DNA of 64,000 bases, taken from contig CM034100.1 of assembly GCA_019914945.1 (NCBI GenBank), forward strand, positions 10,613,096 through 10,677,095, given 5' to 3'. The notes under the pieces are model-generated. The model had not been told where the DNA came from. It ran no database searches and saw only the letters and a program-made list of their open reading frames with translations. Shown piece after piece: positions 9,627 through 20,711 of the stretch (position 1 is its first letter; each line of letters starts with the position of its first letter). The DNA is from Typha latifolia. Its lineage: Eukaryota > Streptophyta > Magnoliopsida > Poales > Typhaceae. The position numbers were made by a program, and so were the translations under genes.

Positions 9627-9962
9627 TGATATGATCTCCCCTTAGGCTAAGGTTCAATCTCTTCCAATTCTCTGATCTAGACTAGATCTGGTATGAAAAT
9701 TTGAAATAAGATCCTGAAAAATAACGCAGTCGGATCGATGTGAAATTTGGATATGTTGTAGCCCCAGAAAATAGCTTTCCAACAAATCAAGTTTTAGGTG
9801 AATCGGATGTGGGGATCTCGAGATGTCGTCCAATTAGTGGACAAACATCAGGGTAGTCTATTTAGGATCCATGGATGGAGGCACGAGATCCTAGGATGAT
9901 GGTGGTTGGAGGTCGACCGGCGTTTGTGGGGTGGCACCGGTGAAAAGTGGTGCTGGGTACTG

Positions 9963-10924
9963 CGAAGTTGCTGATCCGTCCATGGTGGATGAAATCGGCT
10001 ACCTATCCTCTCAAATTCTTCTTAGTATGCCCCAACCGTGGTCTTTTGCACCGTCTTTGAGGGGAGAGCATCAAAGTCTTCATACCCCGACGCTCCAAAT
10101 CGCCGTGTGATATCGGTGCAAAAGTCATCCCATGTTTCGATAGCCTCAATGGCATTGGCTGCTCGAAACCAATGAAGCGCCGCATCCTTAAGGTGGAAGC
10201 TCGCAAGCGTCACCTTGTATTCTTCCACCGTACCTTGGTATGCGAAGAATCGCTCTACCCTATACAACCAATCGATCGGATAGCCACCTTTGAACTTGGG
10301 AAATTCGAGACGCACGATTTGTCCACGGATGCCGTTGTCTCGTTTTGGATCATCTCCAAGTCCTTGTCTAACCAGAGGAGGATGCACCATGAAGGGTTGA
10401 TGATCCCCCCTTTGGTTTTAATTAACTCACCGTGGTTCCGGATCGTATTGACCCGCCCACGGATCTTGATCTCCAAGGTGGTCTCTATAGTGGTTCGCTC
10501 GTCGAATGGGTTCACCTGCTACGGGGCCTGGTGTACCCCTCCTTGCCTGCCTCTGCCCAAAGGGTGGTGGCAGCAGTGGCTCTTGTGCTTGCAAAGGCTG
10601 AACCGGTGGCCGTGGGTTCATGGGGGTGGACTCGCGTCGTGGGGTCGATGGTGCGTTCCTGTTCGCCACGGCTTCCCTTGTCGCTCATAATTCTCGCATC
10701 ATCTCCATCATCATCTGGTTGTTGATGGCCATTTGTTCAGAAAGAGACCCCAACACGGCTTTAACACTAGGTTCTTCTGTATTCCGATTAGATCGGGTGG
10801 TTCCGCGGGTGGAAGTCCCCGCAACCGTTTCCCCCTTCTCTATTGGGAGAATCTCTTCGTCATCTTCTCGCCGTGTAGCCATGGCTCTAGTGGTCATCAT
10901 AGGAAGCGTTTGTCCGAGGAACGG
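9963..10924 (-). pseudogene. Partial gag of A'
   Basis: It is a close relative of the gag at 4569-5639: a Met-rich helix near 10700, a Pro/Gln stretch around 10500-10620, then FPKFKGGYPIDWLYRV and DITRRFGASGYEDFDAL around 10050-10300. It is broken by at least two frameshifts and an in-frame stop (VGAY then stop), and cut off within the QQLRS segment. Non-functional capsid remnant. Confidence 0.85.
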
Positions 10925-10942
10925 TGGCTCTGATACCAAACT

Positions 10943-11883
10943 TGATACGATCTCCCCTTAGGCTAAGGTTCGATCTCTTCCAATTCTCTAATCTGGACTG
11001 GATCTGGCACGGAACTTTGAAATAAGATCCCGAAAAATGCCGCCATTGGATTGTTGTAGCCTCAAAAAAGAGTTTTCCAACAAATCAAGTTTTAGGCGAA
11101 TCGGATGTGGGAATCTCGAGATGTCGTCCGATTAGTGGACGAACGTCAGAGTGGTATGTTTAGGATCTGTGGATGGAGGCACGAGATCCTAGGATGATGG
11201 TGGTTGGAGGTGGACCGGCATTTGTGGGGTGGCACCGGTGAAAAGTGGTGATGGAAAAGTTATGGTTGATGGAAGGGTTAGGGCAAGTGTTGGATAGATT
11301 GGAAGAAGGGGAAAAGAGAACCGCCCCTAAGAGTCTAGGGTGATTGGCCAGTTGAGGGAGGTTAGAAGCGGCGTTGTCGGGGATTGAGAGAACGAGAGCA
11401 AAAAAGATGGAGGAGGCAAGGCAAAACTCAGTTCTTCAATAATCAATAATGACTTGTGGTTGCCATCCACATCCCTTTTAGAGGCCAACTCAAACAACTC
11501 AAAATGAACCCTAAACAATACAATTTCGCCGACCTTGTTCGAACGCGCCTGACCGCGTTCGAACACATCGAGTTCGCTCTTCTCTGGATTTGCGAACGCA
11601 ATGCAGGCGTTCGAACGCGCGACCGAACGCGCCTGTTTGCCACTTCTCTAGATTTGCGAATGCGATGTAGGCATTCATAGTGTGTTCGAACGGGGCGTTC
11701 GAACGCACAAAGTACACTCTCACAACCACATTCATAACCACGTTCGAATGCACTCTACCCGCGTTCGAACGCGACTTACAAAAAACTTATTTTCTTAGAA
11801 ATTAAACATTAAAACAAGAAACAAAGACACTCCTGAAGTGAATCCATGCTCGAGATGACATCGGTGAAATCCGAATCGTATCA
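10943..11883 (-). repeat. LTR of A' (minus orientation)
   Basis: It is the reverse complement of the family A LTR, TGATACGATCTCC at the left and GAATCGTATCA at the right. It has one primer site only (GGCTCTGATACCA, 10925-10938), without the triplication of element A. This shows that the extra units were gained within the family. Confidence 0.85.
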
Positions 11884-12063
11884 AGGATGATCAATGAATT
11901 GAGTTTTTGCCCTAATCTTCTTCCTCTCCTTCTCTCTCATTCCCTCATTCTATGGCTCTACCGCCTCTAGCCTCCCTCGATCGGCCACTCACCCTAGTCC
12001 CTTAGGGGAGGCCCACTCCTCCCCCATCTTCAAATTTCTCTACCTTCCTCCTAACCCTTTCCC
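11884..12063 (+). repeat. A2 LTR, first copy, 3' part
   Basis: It continues the LTR broken at 9626: GATCAATGAATT, CCCTAATCTTCTTCC and the CT-rich leader, then is cut at about 12063 in CTAACCCTTT where a second A2 copy begins mid-LTR. Confidence 0.6.
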
Positions 12064-13058
12064 CCTTCTTATTATGTTAGTATTTTATTTAGAGAAAAAC
12101 AAGATTTCTGCATTTGAACGCGCTTTCGAACGCCTGTAGGCGTTCACAAATACAAAGAACGAGAATTGTGCACTCGAACGCACTTGACCCCATTCGAACC
12201 CTTGCATCGCATCGATAAAGAACGCAATTTGTGCATTCAAATGCGTTCGACCCCATTCAAACTTGGACGGTGGAAATCTATTATTTCTGGAGTTAATAAT
12301 TATCATTTTTGACTTGTTTAGTTAGCCTCTTAAGGTGTGGATGGCAACCAAAAAGGGGATGATCAATGAATTAAATTTTTGCCCTAATCTTCTTCCTCTC
12401 CTTCTCTCTCATTCCCTCTTCCTATGGCTCTACCGCCTCTAGCCTCCCTCGACCAGCCACTCACCCTAGTCCCTTAGGGGGCGGCGCACTCCTCCCCCTT
12501 CTTCAAATTTCTCTACCTTCGCCCTAACCCTTTCCACCATCCATAATCCTTCCCCCATCACCTTCCTTGTTGGTGCCACCCATTACTTTCGGCTTACCAC
12601 CTCCATATTCCACCTAGGATTCCATGCCTCCATCTTCGTATCCAAAATCACCTTTTGGTCTGAATCTTGCAGATTAGACTCCCTAATGTTCGCCCACTTA
12701 TCCGAAGATATCTCCAGATCTCGTCGTCTGATTCACCTAAAATTAGATTCGTTGGAAAGCTTTATTGATCGGTTCGGATGATGAATCGCCTACCATCAAA
12801 TAAGGTCTCCACTTGAAGTTATGTAACTTCATTGAGTCCAGAATCGTTTCCTTCCATCCTTGGATCCAAAATCACCTTTTGGTCTGAATCTTGCAGATCA
12901 GACTCCCTTATCTGAAGATATCTCCAGATCTCACCGTCTGATTCACCTAAAATTAGATTCGTTGGAAAGCTTTTTTGATCGGTTCGGATGATGAATTGCC
13001 TACCATCAAATAAGGCCTCCACTTGAAGTTATGTGCTTCATTGAGTCCAGAACCATTT
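12064..13058 (+). repeat. A2 LTR, second copy, 5'-truncated
   Basis: It starts at the TTCTTATTATGTTAG point of the A2 LTR and carries the palindrome module (12105-12260), the shared AACCAAAAAGGGGATGATCA segment and the CT-rich leader. From about 12643 a ~200-base unit is repeated (about 12643-12849 and 12872-13058). Each unit contains a piece matching antisense RNase H. No internal region follows. Confidence 0.65.
12766..13025 (-). other. Two captured antisense RNase H fragments inside an LTR
   Basis: At 12766-12822 and again at 12976-13025, about 50 bases match, nearly base for base, the minus-strand RNase H of family C at about 41007-41056 (GATCGGTTCGGATxATGAAT ... ATCAAATAAGG). On the minus strand both read a piece of the RNase H motif (GRQFIIRTDQ). 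They follow a GTTGGAAAGCTT sequence of the LTR. They are not genes; they look like a short pol fragment copied into the LTR and then duplicated with its surroundings. Confidence 0.75.
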
Positions 13059-13800
13059 CCAATGAAGCACGTAACTTCAAAGAGAATATGCGAACAATCT
13101 AACCAATGGATCCTCCTGAATTTTGGAACTATTGTTGCTCTTGGAGAGAATTTTCTAATGAATCTAAGATCACGGAATTTGGATTGTTAGATCTTAAGAT
13201 ATCGACCAAATAGTGGTCGAAGGTCAATTAGATCCCAGCTTGATAGCCCTCCAATGGCTAGATTGATGTTAGGTTTAGTTTTTGGTGTGAAGGGGGAACA
13301 ATTATTGTAGAAGAGGGAGGTTAGAAGTTGGAAGAGACCAACCAAAGTCTTGGGCGGTGGAAGAAAGGAGGTGGGAGAGGGCATCAATGGCTAGACAAGT
13401 AGAGGAGGAGATAAAGGCCAAAGCCAATTCCAATACTCATCAACTAAATTAAACAACTCTAACGAATCCTAGCAAACAAACTAAACTAGTTTTTCTTATC
13501 TTCTCGGATTAAGCTTTCATTTTGTCATGGATAGATTCCGAATCTGGTGAAGTCATGAATATCAAATTTGTAGATCTAGAGGTTACCGACCTTATCCAAC
13601 TAGTTTGATATTATTTGGATATTTGTAGAATATTATGCGAATATTTTTCCGAAATTACGCAGAGTTGAATTTAGCTAATTAAATAAAATCATAACCTATT
13701 AAGACTCTAACTAAATCAAATAAACCAAATAAGATAATTAGACTCAATCCATTGAGCCTAATCTCCCTTTGATGTGATCTAATCTGACTCGGTTCGCATC
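13059..13800. other. LTR-like decayed DNA, no gene
   Basis: 13080-13440 reads like the reverse complement of a CT-rich LTR leader (GGAGGTTAGAAG, GGAAGAAAGGAGGTGGGAG), followed by CCAACTCTAACGAATCC-like sequence. 13440-13800 is AT-rich with TTAGACTCAATCCATTGAGCC. No coding signal seen. Confidence 0.45.
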
Positions 13801-14455
13801 ATAGAGGCCTGCTACCCAATCTGTCCTGCAGCTCCCGAGGGTGTAGACAATTTTCTACTTGGGTGTGAATTCGCTCGAGTAGTTTGGTTTGCTAGTGATC
13901 TAGGTCTCCGTGCTGCCAACGTGCCAGATCAAGTGGACAAGTGGATCAACTCTATGGCTACCAAGCTGCCAAGAGGTTTGCTTGCATATGCCTTCAGGAT
14001 AATGTGGGAGATTTGGAAAGCTCGGAATGAGTTGGTCCATAGAGAGTAAGAGTGTTCACTCATCTTAGTGCTTGAGAAGGCAAGGAGAAGTGGTGTGTGC
14101 ACCAACCACCAGCAGCCTAAAATGGACCTAACTCCCTGCTCGCCATGAGGAGAGAATGGTTGGGTTTTTAGTGATGCGCTGAAAGTGGTGAAAGCAGTTA
14201 ACGAGTGGGAGGATCAAGTGGATTGGTCTATTAATCCCCTACTACTTGAATGCAAAAAGTGGATTTCTGTTTGCCCTAATGTTTTTGTTTCATGAGCCGG
14301 ACTAACAATGAGTTGGCTCATAGGTTAGCCAGTCTAGCTACTCAAAATTATAACTCTATAGTATGGACTGATCCACCGATATGTCTGGATGTAACAAGTT
14401 TTTGAAATGCAAACTAAAAGTCTTCAGACATTTCTCAAAAAAAAAAAAAAAAAAA
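13801..14455 (+). pseudogene. 3' end of an L1-type LINE with poly(A) tail
   Basis: The translation gives WFASDLGLRAANVPDQVDKW, then IMWEIWKARNELVHRE, and later SDALKVVKAVNEWEDQVDW and NNELAHRLASLATQNY-like words. These are the linker and RNase H region that end plant L1-type LINE ORF2 proteins. A stop follows near 14404, then a run of 19 A at 14437-14455. Frames are broken several times. It is a 5'-truncated copy, the normal result of target-primed reverse transcription. I found no clear target duplication. Confidence 0.75.
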
Positions 14456-15858
14456 CTATGGAATCTCAACAAACAACAATTAATCAAGTTTGTTAACTTG
14501 ACAGAGATACTTCTTCAATAAACAACAATTGATCATTGGGAGTCTAGAAAGAGTCCCTTTTCAATGCACTGCAGCTTAATATCTGAAACTAATCGAGAAA
14601 TTGAAGTATTCTTGAAATGGAGAAAATCTTGTTACTTTTTTTTTTTTTCAAATTTTCCACAAAACCAAATACAGAAGAATTTTTCCATCCATGAAAAATT
14701 ATTAAACTTAATTCTCAAGGAGATCAACAGCTTCACAGAGAGAATACAGCCTGATGGAACAAGACCTTTCCTATCTAAAGCTTCGCAACTTTGTAGGTTG
14801 CCTTTTGTTACTAGCAATATGAAAACCTCGACTTCAATAGGCATCTTGAGATTCCTAAATTACTTTTGCAAACCCAAAGATCACCACTACATGGCTAAGA
14901 ATGCTCAAAGATGAATACACAGCTTCAAGATAGCCGAGATGGCATCTACCTTAACTTCCACTTATTGTTTTCAAATGAGAAATCGTCAAGTCCTGAAATC
15001 TGAAATGAATATGTCTGAAAATAGAATTCCCGGGGTATTGCAAAACACATTCATTTGGATGTAAAGTGTACATTGGAAATAATAAGAAACAACATTGCAG
15101 GATTGAGTTGATTGAGAGTTCTTTCAAAGGAAGTTGCTTTAAATAAATTAATCTCTGGGTATAAATTTATATATGTCAAAATTGTAACTATAATAATTCC
15201 TATTTTTCCTTACAGTAAATGTGATGATTGTTTTCTTTGATGTAAAATCTAGATTGGGATTAGCTGCTTTAGTCTTTATAAAAGCCTATTGTACACCTAT
15301 TTGCGAACATCAAAGCATCTATAACAAGAATGACAGAAATGAAGAGAAATACAACCATTGCATGAGTTTGCATTCAAAGAAATAATGCAAAATTGAAGCA
15401 GACCAACTCATAAGTAGATCTGATTCAAGAAAGACATATATTTTTTTCCGTAAAATTAAAGAAAATAGAGTCTCAATCAGAAACAACCTAAAAAATGACA
15501 TTAAGCCTCACTAACTGTAACTTATAAGCAAAACAAGCTCCAATTAATCCGTCGATTTCCCTGTCCTTTTTCTATGGATAGAATGCAGCATCTCCTCTTG
15601 TGAAACATTGCTAATTATTAAATCTAATTGACAGCCTTCTTTCAATGGGAAAGACAGCTTGGAAGATCAAATCATGATAACAGAGAAAGTAGAAAAAGAA
15701 GACCAAGAACAACAAAAGCATAGCAAGAATTACAAACTCTAGTATTTTCAGGAAGCTGACATTATTCTCGAATTTATATGGCGGCACACTTGGACAAACT
15801 TGTGGGACAGTTCAATCAATGATATGTTCTTCTTTGTGTTGATCTCTTTACAATACCC
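14456..15858. other. Downstream flank of the F-box gene
   Basis: AT-rich sequence without TE motifs. A 116-codon open frame on the plus strand (14564-14914) has no recognisable domain, and its Phe run comes from a T tract, so I do not call it a gene. AACAACAATTxATCA words repeat at 14473 and 14523. The F-box mRNA 3' end should lie just below 15859; no poly(A) signal could be picked with confidence. Confidence 0.45.
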
Positions 15859-16986
15859 TTACCACAAATAAGGAACTACCCAAGTGGGGAAAGGCCACCA
15901 AGATTTTGTACCTGGTGTGTAACATTCCAATTGCTGTACGTTGCCATCTTCCATTCTGAATACACCTACATCTGGCGTTTTAACATGATCTTTTAAGTAT
16001 GCATCATAATCATCACTAAAGTAGATGCAGTTCCCTTTGCAACCTTCTAAACCGGCGGCCGGCAGCGATATTGAAGAACCTCTCTCCACGAACAAAATCT
16101 TGTCTCCCAAGCTCTCCATTCGGGACCATCTGGATTCTCTGACATCCAGCTCTAGCTTAAATACCTCAAATTGATGCGTCCTTCGATGGCACAAATCTCC
16201 ATTTATGTATTTCCTAACAACTAGCATCAACTCCTCTCCTGAATCTACCAAGTAGACAGTATTGTCATGATAGGCAAAAGGAGGTGATGATACTAAAACT
16301 CTTTCCTTTATTGGAGAAGAGAAATCAATAGTACTTAGAATTCCTCCACAAGTGATGGCAAAGAGCTGACCCTTGTAGAACTCTGCATCAGCAAACGTCC
16401 AATACCTTCCTGCATGAATCCAAGACTCACATCCCGGCCGCCACAACGCTAAGCCTGCTTTCGGGAATACAATGGACACAAATTGGCCTACTGAACTCTC
16501 GTCCCGGCAGAGCTTCGCCTTGCGGATGAAATAGCTCCAAAATCCGGCCGACGTGCTCTGTTTTCTATGCTCGAAACTATCGCTGTATCGTTGGATGTCG
16601 GCCGGGCTAACGGTGTCGAAGAGGTTCGGAATCGCGGTCGCCGGCGGGAGATGGACTTTAGACCTCGTGAAGGGGTTCATCAACGATAGAGCCGTCGAGG
16701 GCCCTTGGAGGATTAGCCAGCCATGGGAGGATCCAAGAAAATGATGGTGGTCGGGGAATTTGAGATTGTAGATCTTGTTCTCAGTGATGCTATATAGGTT
16801 TTGCACGGTGTCGCTGTTTTCGGGAAAAATGAGGAAAGGAAGTTGAGGAGGGAGATGGCGAGGCCGGGGAGAGACCGCGAAACGCCATGATGTGCAAACT
16901 GCGCGAAATCGGATGTAATCGGCATGGATGACTATGCGGCCTGCGACGAGATGTAATAGATCTTCTGGGAGGAGAGACCAATCCAT
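15859..16986 (-). CDS. F-box protein with DUF295 domain (SKIP23-like)
   Basis: Intact 375-codon frame, the usual length for this family. Residues about 1-45 form the F-box (MDWSLLPEDLLHLV...RFRAVCTSWR), the helix that binds SKP1 in SCF ubiquitin ligases. A DUF295-type beta-rich domain follows: HGWLIL near residue 90, SLMNPFTRSKVHLPP near 100-115, GQLFAITCGG near 205, and CIYFSDDYDA near 330. Expected role is substrate recognition for ubiquitination, in cytosol or nucleus; the substrate cannot be told. The start codon is followed directly by the F-box. No introns are needed, as is common in this family. It lies in one of two TE-poor islands. A 73-codon open frame starting at 17153 overlaps the start out of phase. 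Confidence 0.9.
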   Translation of the reverse strand: MDWSLLPEDLLHLVAGRIVIHADYIRFRAVCTSWRFAVSPRPRHLPPQLPFLIFPENSDTVQNLYSITENKIYNLKFPDHHHFLGSSHGWLILQGPSTALSLMNPFTRSKVHLPPATAIPNLFDTVSPADIQRYSDSFEHRKQSTSAGFWSYFIRKAKLCRDESSVGQFVSIVFPKAGLALWRPGCESWIHAGRYWTFADAEFYKGQLFAITCGGILSTIDFSSPIKERVLVSSPPFAYHDNTVYLVDSGEELMLVVRKYINGDLCHRRTHQFEVFKLELDVRESRWSRMESLGDKILFVERGSSISLPAAGLEGCKGNCIYFSDDYDAYLKDHVKTPDVGVFRMEDGNVQQLECYTPGTKSWWPFPTWVVPYLW

Positions 16987-17253
16987 CGAAAGAATCGCAA
17001 AGGAATTAAGATGGGAAATAGAGTGTTTTTCTTTATATCATCGAATTCTCCTTCCAGGATACGATTGCTGCTAGGTATTTCTCTTGTCGTTAGTAGCTCC
17101 GAATTGGCGGTGCCTTCCGAAGAAAGAATCCGGGATTTCCAGTCTCGTTGCAACGGAGGCTCAGGTTAGATAGAAATAGAGAATAAGAGTAACACTGTTT
17201 TTCTTCATATATAATATATCACTTTTAACTCCTCGATCTGATTTGTTAGCCAA
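16987..17253 (-). promoter_or_regulatory. Likely upstream region of the F-box gene
   Basis: On the minus strand a TATATAT-rich word at about 17208-17219 lies about 220 bases before the start codon. If transcription began there, an upstream reading frame (17153-16932) would overlap the F-box start in another phase and could lower its translation. Both points are inference. Confidence 0.3.
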
Positions 17254-17442
17254 TTACCAGAATACCAGCTGCAAAATATCATAGTCCGTAGGAATTTTCT
17301 GCACTGGAAGCAGAGAATGCGGTCCACTAATATGAATTTTCTGTAGATAAGTCCCACACCATTTTGGCATTTTGGGCATATCATATTCGCCCCAAATAAC
17401 AACTGCACTTGCACTTGGGTGATGACTTCGAAACTCAGACAA
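17205..17442 (-). other. Unassigned short reading frames upstream of the F-box gene
   Basis: A 62-codon frame (17254-17442) reads VVIWGEYDMPKMPKWCGTYL and ends LQLVFW. Its composition (Trp, Pro, Cys) is more protein-like than the surrounding AT-rich DNA, so it may be the last exon or relic of another gene. An overlapping frame (17205-17414) is Cys-rich. I recognise no family. Confidence 0.25.
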
Positions 17443-18329
17443 AAGATGATATAGGGTTCTTATCTAGAAAGGTCGGTAAGCACACGTATTTATTGAGAAG
17501 CAATTTCTAAAAGTAAATTAGTTGTATTTTATTTTTCTCTTAAAGCATTTCCAATCAGGCTCCAACCGAGCTCCAAACTTCAAATTTGGAACCCGATGGA
17601 CCTCCAACCGGGCTCCAAGGTGCTCCAAATTTAGAACCAGCTACAAAAGAGTTCCCAATTTGGAGCCAGCTAAAAATGCTAATTTTGTCCTAGAAAAGCT
17701 TAATCCGAAAATTTAAATTTCGTTTGTATCCTTTATTAAATAATCTAATTAATTAAACTGAATATATAATTAGTTTTGCTAATTAATTTTTAACAAAAAT
17801 AGTACTATTAGAATGCTCTCATCGAGATCTTTAAAATGAGTATAATATTAAATTATTATAGTTACTTTAAATGTTTTATTTTTATTTTGTATAATATAAT
17901 TTTGATGTTTTAAATTAAAAAATAATAATTTAAAAATATTTCTGAAACTATTGAATATTAATCTTATTATAAAGATATCGATGAGAGTTTTCTAACCATA
18001 TATTTTTATTAAAAAGTAATAATATTAAGAGGGCTTATTAATTAATTTAAAATATAATATATAAATATATATTATATTAATTAAATAATAAATATAGAGC
18101 TCGGTGCATTGAAACTCAGGTAGAATAGATTCTAGAGGGAATTTTTTTTCTATCTATTTCTGATTTATATTTCTACTTTTATTATTTACATTTCGAGTAC
18201 CATATTTTACTAAATATTTCTCGAAAATGCTGTATTACTAAGGTCTGTTTGATAAAACATGTGATAATTTTTGGCAAATATTAGGTAACACACTAATTTG
18301 ACATTTGACAATGTTACGGTTTGTGTTTA
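17443..18329. other. AT-rich intergenic DNA with a possible MITE fragment
   Basis: 17545-17690 repeats the words GGCTCCAAC, GAGCTCCAAA and AATTTGGAGCC in both orientations, which resembles the arms of small inverted-repeat DNA transposons. 17700-18100 is very AT-rich with long A/T runs. No gene seen. Confidence 0.4.
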
Positions 18330-18643
18330 TGATACAGATAGGACCTGACCAACTTTTCTCGAACTAGACCATTTTTTGTTTTCAAAGAATAAAGATTCAA
18401 ACACCAGGAAGAGTCTTTCGAATGCGACATTCGATGCATAGTGTTCGCACATATAGAGATACTATTTTGGCCATTTGAACAACTTTGTAAAGTTATTCAA
18501 ACGTTGCGATATTCCGTATTAGGGTTTATTTATTATTTTTGGATGTATGACTAGCCTCTAAATATATGGATTAGCAATCATTTTAGTATTATTGAACATT
18601 TGACATATATTTTTCATCTAGGCTTGAGCCAAACTCCCTCGTC

Positions 18644-18692
<49 letters not shown>

Positions 18693-18845
18693 ATCAGTTT
18701 GAGATTCAACCCATGGCTGAGGTTACAACTCCGCCACTTCTCCTTTCTCGTTCCGGCGACCAATTTCACTTGGAAGCCCCCTTCTCCCTCCACAATTTAT
18801 TCAAGGTATTAACCCATCCATTATAGCCACCTTCCACTTTCATAA
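18330..18845 (+). repeat. LTR-like repeat, family B copy 2
   Basis: TGATACAGATAGGACCTGACC at 18330 matches the start near 1100, and the collinear body runs through CATCTAGGCTTGAGCCAA. Only a reduced palindrome module remains (18415-18500). It is cut at 18845 by the family C LTR that begins TGATAGGCTCTGATACC. Confidence 0.6.
18646..18691. repeat. (TC)n microsatellite
   Basis: An almost pure TC repeat of about 23 units inside family B copy 2, where copy 1 has only a CT-rich tract; a local expansion. Confidence 0.95.
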
Positions 18846-19744
18846 TGATAGGCTCTGATACCAATTGATAGACTCTGATACCAAATTGATAAGTTCCGAT
18901 ACCAAAGATAGGCTACGCAACGATTCCTTCAAGATCTGGATGGATAACAGAAATCAGTCTACGCGACCGTGGGAAAATATTCATCAAATATTCTCCAGTA
19001 GTTAGAAAATTATGAAACCAATAGGGTTAGATCCGTAACTTTCTAATCTCAACTTTCATATTTGCCCTTCAAAGATTCAAATTGTAATAGGGACAAAAAT
19101 ACGGAATAAAGAGGGTGATGGTGGTGGTGACGAGCAGAGTGGATGTTAGGGTTATGGATGGGTATGGAGATGAAGGTGAATTGTGGAAGTGGTTATAGGA
19201 TGTAGACGAAGGGAACAAAGTGGTCGAGATCCCAAAGAAGAGGGGTGGCTCGACAGTCGAGGAAGAATAGAAGTTAGGAGAAACCTTGCTAATGGTAGAG
19301 GTGGAAAGATGGTGAAAAGGGAGGAGGGAGTAGTCTAGAGAGAAGATAAGAGGCAAAAAAATCAATAATCCAATTACATAATGAAATTGGCAGCCATCCA
19401 CATATATATAGAGGCTAGCCAACAAGTTCTAAAATAATATGAAACCCTAATTCTAAAGGATTCTTGTCAATCACGTTCAAACGCGCCCGATCGCGTTGGA
19501 ATGCACCAAAACACATTCTCTATAAGTGCGAACACGAAATAGGTGTTCGAACGCGGGCGTTCGAACTCGCTCGACCGCGTTGGAATGCACAATATGCATT
19601 ATCTGTATTTGCGAACCTGATACAGGCATTCGCAAGGGCGTTCGAACGCGACCCCTTCTGCGTTCGAACACGACCTACAAGAATTTTATTTTAATGAAAA
19701 TAAATACCTAATACAATAAGAAAATATCCTATCTAAGTGTATCA
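18846..19744 (-). repeat. 3' LTR of C1 with three primer-site-like units at its end
   Basis: On the minus strand it starts TGATACACTTAG and ends CAGAGCCTATCA. The terminal 60 bases (18846-18906) are three units of primer site plus LTR-end (CTCTGATACCAA with TGATAG/TGATAA between). A TATATATA box lies at 19403-19410. The palindrome module spans about 19465-19680. Confidence 0.8.
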
Positions 19745-19771
19745 GCCTACCACCCTTCCCTCACCTTACCC

Positions 19772-20711
19772 TTAAGGTGAAAAGTCGGAGAAATGCTCCA
19801 AGATATCAGTCTCCAACTCTCATGTCGCCTCATCGGATGGCTTACCAAGCTACTCAACTAGAATCTCCATCTCCAATCTGATACCATGTCGTCGTCGGCG
19901 TCTAGCAAGTAGTTGAACTAGCTCTACGATCTCTATCTCCTCCAATGGCTCCGATAGAACCGATCCAACAATCTCATGATCTCCAATATGCTCTCTCAAT
20001 AATGAAATATGAAAGACAGGGTGCACTCTCGACCCCTCCGGCAGCTCCAAATGATATGCAACTAGACCAATACGCTCCAACACCAGAAACGAACCAAAGT
20101 AGCGATGCGCTAACTTTTGATTACGCATTGGATGTAAGGTCACCTGTCGATACGACTGCACCCTCACAATCACCCAACTATCGATGTCGAACTCTTGCTC
20201 CCTATGGCTACGATCATAAACTTGCTTCATGCAGTTTTGAGCAAATTTAAGATGAGCACGCAACCTCCTTAATGTGGCGTCTCTATCCATCAAAGCTAAG
20301 TCCATCTCTGTACGATCCACAGATGCCACTAGATCATAAGCGCGTAACATCGGAGCCGTGCGTCTATACACTATCTCAAATGGAGTCATGTCAATGTTGC
20401 TATGGTAGGCGGTGTTATAAGACCACTCCGCCCACGGTAAAATCTCCAACCATCATCTCGGCATCTCTCCAACAAAGCACTTCAAATACTGCTCAATGCC
20501 TACCTCGGTTTGGCCATCCGTCTGCGGATGGTAGGCCAAATTGAAGTTCAATCAAGTCCCCTACAATCTGAAAAACTCAGTCCAAAAGTCACTCATAAAT
20601 ACACAATCACGATCTGAGACAATGGTGTGTGGCATGCCATTTAAACGAGCGACATCTCTAACAAAAATTTTAGACACCGACTTGGCTGAAAATGAATGTG
20701 ACAATGCTGAA
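19772..20711 (-). pseudogene. Integrase C-terminal half of C1
   Basis: The minus-strand translation gives the integrase core from [12 protein letters not shown] through the VSDRD motif and DGQTEV (catalytic Glu kept). A three-codon gap follows, where relatives have VNR. The rest runs through TAYHS, GMTPFE-like, the GPY region and a chromodomain-like tail LGKPSDEAT. Stops occur in the chromodomain at both expected Trp positions. Dead copy. Confidence 0.8.

Larger units (their letters stand above)
9627..11883 (-). mobile_element. Reverse family A element with large internal deletion (A')
   Basis: Read on the minus strand: 5' LTR (11883-10943), primer site (10938-10925), partial gag, then a jump near 9960 into the downstream third of the 3' LTR, ending at 9627. 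All of pol and U3 of the 3' LTR are gone. Flanks GGGAT (9622-9626) and AGGAT (11884-11888) look like a slightly diverged target duplication. They lie within an A2 LTR whose halves match the uninterrupted second copy around 12345-12365. Confidence 0.85.
18846..20711 (-). mobile_element. Family C Gypsy, 3' part (C1)
   Basis: Minus-strand element: 3' LTR 18846-19744 followed (to the right) by integrase. It is cut at 20711 in the integrase core, where a plus-strand family A gag begins. The rest of the element is not adjacent. Confidence 0.85.

Noticed and set aside
14564..14914. 116-codon ORF near the F-box gene
   Set aside because: No domain, Phe run from a T tract, no support for expression.
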